The position numbers were made by a program, and so were the translations under genes. Below are positions 15,266 to 19,827 of a stretch of 19,827 bases of DNA, in pieces. The DNA is from CAWDPQ01 sp049642465 (GTDB lineage Bacteria > Acidobacteriota > Vicinamibacteria > Vicinamibacterales > 2-12-FULL-66-21). The notes below the pieces were generated by a model that was not told where the DNA came from, ran no database searches, and saw only the letters and a program-made list of their open reading frames with translations. Position 1 is the stretch's first letter. Every line of letters starts with the position of its first letter. Location of the stretch: positions 1-19,827 of the forward strand of contig JBAROV010000020.1 of the NCBI GenBank assembly GCA_049642465.1. Reading direction: 5' to 3'.

Positions 15266-16357
15266 ATGAAGTTCCTGGCAACAGCGGCCTGTGCGGTGCT
15301 GACGACGCTCGGGTTCATCACCGCGCAAGGCGAACATTCGAACACCAAACCGAAGGCGGCGTCAGGCCTCACGGCCGTGGACGGCATCAAAGTCGGCCAT
15401 TTCACGATGGCGGGGCGGCCGACGGGCTGCACGGTGATTCTCGTGGACGGCGAAGGTGTGCCCGCGGGCGTCTCGCAGCGCGGCGGGGCGCCGGGGACAA
15501 GTGAGACCGACCTGCTCGACCCGCTGAATCTCGTAGACAAGGTGAACGCGGTCGTGCTCGCCGGCGGCAGCGCCTACGGACTCGACGCACGGCAAGGTGT
15601 GATGCGCTACCTCGAGGAGCGAAGCATCGGTTGGAAGGTATCGACCGGTGTTGTACCGATTGTGCCGACCGCGATTCTGATCGACCTTGGATTTGGCGGC
15701 AACTCGAAGATCCGGCCCGACGCGGACTGCGGCTACAAAGCGGCAACGGCCGCGAGCACGGGGCCCGTCTCGGAAGGGAACGTCGGCGCTGGTGCTGGCG
15801 CAACCGTCGGCAAGCTGGACGGCGGGAAGCGGGCAATGAAAGGCGGCATCGGCTCGGCTTCGATCACGTTGCCCAACGGCCTCGTGGTCGGCGCCATCGT
15901 CGCGACCAATGCTGTCGGGGACATCATCGATCCGCAAACAAACCGCGTCGTTGCCGGCATGCGCACCGAGGATGGCAAGTCGCTCGCCGATGTGAGGATG
16001 CTGCTGCGCACGGGACGCCTCGGGTCCGGCCCTGCGCCGAGAGCCGGCGAGAACACGACGATCGGCCTCGTCGCCACGAACGCCCGGCTGACCAAAACGG
16101 AAACGAATCGCGTTGCTTTGATGGCCGATGACGGATTCGCTCGCGCGATCAATCCATCGCACACGATGTTCGACGGAGACACGGTGTTTGCCATAGCCAC
16201 AGGGCGCTGGGACGGACAAGCGTCTGTTTCAGTCGTTGGCGCCCTGGCCGCGGAGGCGCTGGCTGAGGCGATCGTGCGCGCCGTCTCCAAGGCAGACAGT
16301 CTGGCGGGTGTGCCTTCGGCGAAAGAACTCGGGACCGTTCCCTCACGGATCAAGTAG
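15266..16357 (+). CDS. Secreted P1/S58-family peptidase, NylC/DmpA-type Ntn hydrolase
   Basis: This 363-aa member of the DmpA/BapA/NylC superfamily matures by self-cleavage. Residues 1-21 form a Sec signal peptide (MKFLATAACAVLTTLGFITA), so the enzyme works in the periplasm or outside. Core motifs include GIKVGH (40-45), VVLAGGSAYGLDA (96-108), GNVGAGAGATVGK (171-183) and GLVVGAIVATNAVGD (205-219). The predicted autoproteolysis site is N263/T264 in GENTTIGLVATNA. This is the Asn-Thr arrangement of NylC-type oligomer hydrolases, whereas DmpA and BapA use Ser. Known relatives release N-terminal amino acids, often beta-amino acids, or cleave omega-amino acid amides. ATG 15266 is chosen for its signal peptide and AGAAGG site. 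It follows the ALDH by 78 bp and abuts the PhoD-like gene, suggesting an outside hydrolytic step that feeds the cluster. Confidence 0.88.
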   Translation: MKFLATAACAVLTTLGFITAQGEHSNTKPKAASGLTAVDGIKVGHFTMAGRPTGCTVILVDGEGVPAGVSQRGGAPGTSETDLLDPLNLVDKVNAVVLAGGSAYGLDARQGVMRYLEERSIGWKVSTGVVPIVPTAILIDLGFGGNSKIRPDADCGYKAATAASTGPVSEGNVGAGAGATVGKLDGGKRAMKGGIGSASITLPNGLVVGAIVATNAVGDIIDPQTNRVVAGMRTEDGKSLADVRMLLRTGRLGSGPAPRAGENTTIGLVATNARLTKTETNRVALMADDGFARAINPSHTMFDGDTVFAIATGRWDGQASVSVVGALAAEALAEAIVRAVSKADSLAGVPSAKELGTVPSRIK

Positions 16358-16358
16358 C

Positions 16359-17900
16359 GTGGACATTTCGCGCAGGACGCTTCTCGCTGGAGTCGTCGGA
16401 GTTGCGTCATTCAATCCCCGACGCGCGAGGCAGTCCGAATCCATCCGCCCTGCCATGCCGCAAGGCATTGCCGCCGGTGACGTCACACCAAATCGCGCGG
16501 TTATCTGGAGCCGCACGGATCGTCCCGCGCGGCTCGTCGTCGAATACTCGACCACCGAAAAGTTCGTGAATCCGCTGCGGCGCATCGGGCCCGCCGCACT
16601 CGACACGTCGGACTACACGGCCCGCGTGATCCTGACGGACCTCCCGCCGGGTCAACGAATCTTCTATCGCGTGATGTTTCAGGACCTCGCCGATCTGAAG
16701 ACCTGGAGCGAGCCGCAGACCGGCAGCTTTCGAACACCGGAGACCGCAACTCCGCGCCGCGACGTCACTCTCATCTGGTCCGCCGATACGGTCGGTCAAG
16801 GCTGGGGCCTGAACAAGGAATGGGGCGGCCTTCGGATGTACGAGACGATGCGCCGCGTCGAACCGGACGTCTTCATCAACTGTGGCGACACGATTTATGC
16901 GGACCAGATTGTCCTTCCAGAGGTGAAGCTAGACGACGGGTCGATTTGGCGAAACGTCGTCACCGAGGCGAAATCGAAAGTCGCGGAAACGCTCGACGAG
17001 TACCGAGGCAACTACAAATACAACCTGCTCGACGAGCACATGCGCCGCTTCAACGCCGACGTGCCGCAGATCGTCCTCTGGGACGATCACGAGGTCCGCG
17101 ACAACTGGTATGAGACGCGCGATCTGTCAAAAGACGATCGATATAAAGTCAAAAGTGTCGGCTTGCTGGCCGCACGCGCGCGAAAGGCATTCTTCGAGTT
17201 CAACCCGATTGCGCCCGCTGCGGACGAAGCGGACCGCGTCTACCGAACGCTCCCTTTGGGACCGCTCGTGGACGTGTTCGCTCTGGATCTGCGCAGCTAC
17301 CGCGGTGCGAATAGCGAGAACCGCCAGTCGTCGATTGCTCCAGAGTCGAGAATCCTCGGTTCGGATCAGCTGGCAGCGCTGAAGATGCGATTGGCCGCGA
17401 GCCGGGCGACGTGGAAAGTGATGGCGTGCGACATGCCGATCGGACTTGTCGTGCGCGACGGTCCGACGCTGTTCGAAGCAGTCGCCAACGGAGACCCTGG
17501 CGTCCCGCTCGGCCGCGAGCTGGAATTTGCCGATCTCTTGCGCTTCATCCGCGATCGGCGAATCCGCAATGTCGTCTGGATCACGGCCGACGTACACTAT
17601 TGCGCCGCACATCACTACGACCCATCGCGCGCCAGCTTCACGGAATTCAGTCCGTTCTGGGAGTTCGTTGCCGGGCCGCTGCACGCCGGAACGTTTGGTC
17701 CTTCGACGCTCGACCGCACGTTCGGCCCGGACGTGCGCTTTACGGGAATCCCGAAGGGGATGAAAGGCAACAGGCCGCCAAGTGACGGCCTGCAGTTTTT
17801 CGGAATGATGCGCGTCAACGCGCGCTCCCGTCAGATGACGGTCAGCCTGCGGAACGTGGCCGGAGACACGCTCTACAGCGTCAATCTCGATCCGGCGTAA
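16359..17900 (+). CDS. Tat-exported PhoD-like phosphatase/phosphodiesterase
   Basis: This 513-aa PhoD-family metallophosphoesterase hydrolyses phosphomono- or diesters, typically with Fe/Ca. Residues 4-17 are a twin-arginine signal (SRRTLLAGVVGVAS), so the folded enzyme is exported by Tat. A PhoD N-terminal Fn3-like domain spans about 34-128 (PQGIAAGDVTPNRAVIWSR). The catalytic domain shows WSAD (140-143), NCGDTIYAD (174-182), DDHEVRDNW (242-250) and TADVHYCAAHHY (409-420), the expected metal-binding sites. GTG 16359 starts one base after the TAG of the P1 peptidase gene. No strong ribosome-binding site is seen, which implies reinitiation or coupling. The longer in-frame start at 16236 lies inside the peptidase gene and would bury the Tat motif. 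Its tie to amino acid amide catabolism is unclear. It converges with the Ig-domain gene, with a 10-bp gap. Confidence 0.9.
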   Translation: MDISRRTLLAGVVGVASFNPRRARQSESIRPAMPQGIAAGDVTPNRAVIWSRTDRPARLVVEYSTTEKFVNPLRRIGPAALDTSDYTARVILTDLPPGQRIFYRVMFQDLADLKTWSEPQTGSFRTPETATPRRDVTLIWSADTVGQGWGLNKEWGGLRMYETMRRVEPDVFINCGDTIYADQIVLPEVKLDDGSIWRNVVTEAKSKVAETLDEYRGNYKYNLLDEHMRRFNADVPQIVLWDDHEVRDNWYETRDLSKDDRYKVKSVGLLAARARKAFFEFNPIAPAADEADRVYRTLPLGPLVDVFALDLRSYRGANSENRQSSIAPESRILGSDQLAALKMRLAASRATWKVMACDMPIGLVVRDGPTLFEAVANGDPGVPLGRELEFADLLRFIRDRRIRNVVWITADVHYCAAHHYDPSRASFTEFSPFWEFVAGPLHAGTFGPSTLDRTFGPDVRFTGIPKGMKGNRPPSDGLQFFGMMRVNARSRQMTVSLRNVAGDTLYSVNLDPA

Positions 17901-17910
17901 CCGGCCTCCA

Positions 17911-19827
17911 TCACTGCTTCGGCAGAATGGTGTTGTCGTTCTTCAACGGCCCTGGCGCGGACGTCAGGTAGGTATTGGGTGAGAGCACGATCTGATCGAT
18001 GTACGCACCGTCCTCGCGCGTCTGCACGCGGAGCGTCTTCACACCTCCCGTGCTGAACGTGATGTTCGGTCCATCCACCTGCGCTCCCCATCCGTTGTCC
18101 TGCCACCCCCAACCAGATACGCCGCACCCGGAACAATTCTCCAGATTGACGTCCGCTCCAGTCGTCGTGCCGATCGTGTATGGCGTGCCGCTCGAGAACT
18201 GGACGTACACCGACTCGTTGGGCCAGTCATCGGCTTCGGCTTTGATCCGCAGCCATAGGTGATAGGGGACATTCGCTTCCGCGGTAAACGTCAACTCGAA
18301 GTAGTCGGTCGGATTCGCGGAGGCGCTCGTAATCTTGGGAGCACTCTGGTTCGGCTGGTGCATCAGCATCCCGCCCGCCGCCGTTGGATCCGCTTCGAGC
18401 CGCCAGCGTCCGACAATCACCGTCGCGTCGGCAGCGTAGAGCACGATCTCCTTCGGGCCCGTTGAGGTGCCGTTGCTCACCGTGACGGCGACAGCCGCCG
18501 ACTGGCCAATGTTGTTGGCCGCATCGTAGGCTCTCGACTGTAGGGTGTGATTGCCGTTGGCCACGGCCACCGTATTCCAGCTGAACGTGTACGGCGCCGT
18601 CGTATCCGTCAGCGCCAGCGCCCCGTCCACCCACAGCTCGACGCGCGTCACGCCGACGTTGTCGCTCGCCGTCGCCGTCACGCTCGTTGTCCCACTCACG
18701 GTCGCCCCCGCGGTCGGTGACGTAATCGCCGTCGTGGGCGCCTGCGTGTCCGGCCCGGGCCCGTTACTCACCGTTACCGTCACCGTGGAGGACGAACCAG
18801 TCAGTCCGGCCGCATCGTAAGCCCGTGATTGCAGACTGTGGCTCCCATTCGACACCGTCGCCGTGTTCCAGCTGAAGGTGTACGGCGACGACGTGTCCGT
18901 CAGCGCCAGCGCCCCGTCCACCCACAGCTCGACCCGCGTCACGCCGACGTTGTCGCTCGCCGTCGCCGTGACCGAGGTCGTGCTGCTGACCGTTGCGCCG
19001 TTTGACGGACTCGTGATCGACGTCGTCGGCGGCTGGGTGTCCCCCGTCGTGTCGCTGGACCGCGGGTAGATGTTCGTGTCGTTCTTCAGCGCGCCGGGCG
19101 CCGCCGACAGGAACTGAGACGGCGAGAGAATGATCTGATCGATGTATGTGCCATCTTCACGCGTCTGCACGCGCAGCGTCTTCACACCTCCCGTGCTGAA
19201 CGTGATGTTCGGTCCATCCACCTGCGCTCCCCATCCGTTGTCCTGCCACCCCCAACCAGATACGCCGCACCCGGAACAGTTCTCGAGGTTGATGTCCGTG
19301 GCCGACGTGGTGCCGATCGTGTACGGCGAGCCGCTCGAGAATTGGATATACACCGACTCGTTCGCCCAGTAATCATCTTCGGCTTTGATCCGCGCCCAGA
19401 GGTGATAGGGCACATTCGCCTCGGCCGTAAACGTCAGCTCGAAGTAGTCCGACGGATTCGCGGAAGCGCTCGTGATCTTCTGGGAACCCCGGTTCGGGTG
19501 GTGCATCAGCATCCCGCCCGCAGCGGTTGGATCCGCCTCACGCCGCCAGCGTCCGGCAATGACCGTGGCATCCGCTGCGTATAGCACGATGTCACCCGGA
19601 GCGGTTGTGCCGTTGCTGACCGCTACCGTGACGCCAGACGACTGCCCCACGTTAGTCGCCGCATCGTAGGCTCTCGACTGTAGCGTGTGGTTGCCGTTTG
19701 TCAGCGTGGCGGTGTTCCAGCTGAACGTGTACGGCGCCGTCGTATCCGTCAGCGCCAGCGCCCCGTCCACCCACAACTCGACGCGCGTCACGCCGACGTT
19801 GTCGCTCGCCGTCGCCGTCACGCTCGT
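17911..19827 (-). CDS. Large Ig-like/CBM-like repeat protein, C-terminal part (5' end off right edge)
   Basis: The open frame continues through the right edge, so the visible 638 residues are the C-terminus of a longer, probably secreted or surface protein. Taking the Val at 19821 as residue 1, the domains are: Ig-like (to about 70), Trp/Gly-rich module A (77-255), Ig-like (262-353), Ig-like (360-450), module B (458-636). The Ig repeats follow the bacterial Ig (PF17957-like) pattern ASDNVGVTRVELWVDGALAL. Modules A and B share YAADATVI.GRW, ADPTAAGGMLMH, ENCSGCGVSGWGWQDNGW and TREDG.YIDQI; they look like galactose-binding-type carbohydrate modules, but I cannot name the family. NCSGC may form a disulfide. 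It ends with a short tail and no sorting signal. Possibly an adhesin or the accessory part of an exoenzyme. Confidence 0.85.
   Translation of the reverse strand, partial: TSVTATASDNVGVTRVELWVDGALALTDTTAPYTFSWNTATLTNGNHTLQSRAYDAATNVGQSSGVTVAVSNGTTAPGDIVLYAADATVIAGRWRREADPTAAGGMLMHHPNRGSQKITSASANPSDYFELTFTAEANVPYHLWARIKAEDDYWANESVYIQFSSGSPYTIGTTSATDINLENCSGCGVSGWGWQDNGWGAQVDGPNITFSTGGVKTLRVQTREDGTYIDQIILSPSQFLSAAPGALKNDTNIYPRSSDTTGDTQPPTTSITSPSNGATVSSTTSVTATASDNVGVTRVELWVDGALALTDTSSPYTFSWNTATVSNGSHSLQSRAYDAAGLTGSSSTVTVTVSNGPGPDTQAPTTAITSPTAGATVSGTTSVTATASDNVGVTRVELWVDGALALTDTTAPYTFSWNTVAVANGNHTLQSRAYDAANNIGQSAAVAVTVSNGTSTGPKEIVLYAADATVIVGRWRLEADPTAAGGMLMHQPNQSAPKITSASANPTDYFELTFTAEANVPYHLWLRIKAEADDWPNESVYVQFSSGTPYTIGTTTGADVNLENCSGCGVSGWGWQDNGWGAQVDGPNITFSTGGVKTLRVQTREDGAYIDQIVLSPNTYLTSAPGPLKNDNTILPKQ
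18032..18135 (-). repeat. 104-nt exact direct repeat, copy 1 (module B)
   Basis: This stretch inside module B is identical base for base to 19175-19278 in module A, including synonymous positions. It encodes the CSGCG...TLRVQ core. Mismatches begin right outside on both sides. Confidence 0.9.
19175..19278 (-). repeat. 104-nt exact direct repeat, copy 2 (module A)
   Basis: Identical partner of 18032-18135, offset by 1143 bp. It marks recent duplication or gene conversion within the gene. Confidence 0.9.

Noticed and set aside
15362..16219. 285-codon minus-strand frame over the P1 peptidase gene
   Set aside because: It is antisense to a gene with signal peptide and family motifs; composition looks like a shadow frame.

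Overview
The window is high-GC bacterial DNA with dense coding, many GTG starts, an Oar-like TonB receptor (carboxypeptidase-regulatory domain plus plug and barrel), alkaline-phosphatase-superfamily/TPR fusions and Ig/CBM-like repeat proteins. This mix points to an Acidobacteriota genome, probably Vicinamibacteria-like. That placement is inferred from gene content, not from a marker gene. No rRNA, tRNA, CRISPR array, IS element or phage gene was seen.

Left part (1-7430). A DUF1835-type gene runs off the left edge on the minus strand. Head-to-head with it is a lipoprotein with a sulfatase/phosphodiesterase-like domain and TPRs, which probably starts at a CTG codon. Next comes a 990-aa TonB-dependent receptor. 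Convergent to it is a second, membrane-anchored sulfatase-like/TPR protein. Both sulfatase-like proteins have Thr where true sulfatases carry the formylglycine Cys/Ser.

Middle part (7431-17900). This is a catabolic cluster of eight genes. The plus strand has a class III aminotransferase, an M20 amidohydrolase, a CoA-acylating (MmsA-type) aldehyde dehydrogenase, a secreted P1/S58 (NylC/DmpA-type) peptidase and a Tat-exported PhoD-like phosphatase. The minus strand has a sodium:solute symporter, an SDR oxidoreductase and a tartrate/D-malate-type decarboxylating dehydrogenase. The symporter and M20 genes diverge from a 47-bp gap. The set fits uptake, amide hydrolysis, transamination, semialdehyde oxidation to acyl-CoA and hydroxyacid oxidation. 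Candidate substrates are beta-alanyl amides or peptides, pantothenate, or another omega-amino acid amide. This is inference.

Right part (17911-19827). The 3' part of a large minus-strand gene encodes alternating bacterial Ig-like domains and two nearly identical Trp/Gly-rich putative carbohydrate-binding modules. Recent internal duplication is visible at the DNA level.

Several intergenic regions (1970-2009, 5212-5294, 9911-10181, 15198-15250) carry short-period tandem repeats and palindromes that share words, suggesting a family of small dispersed repeats.
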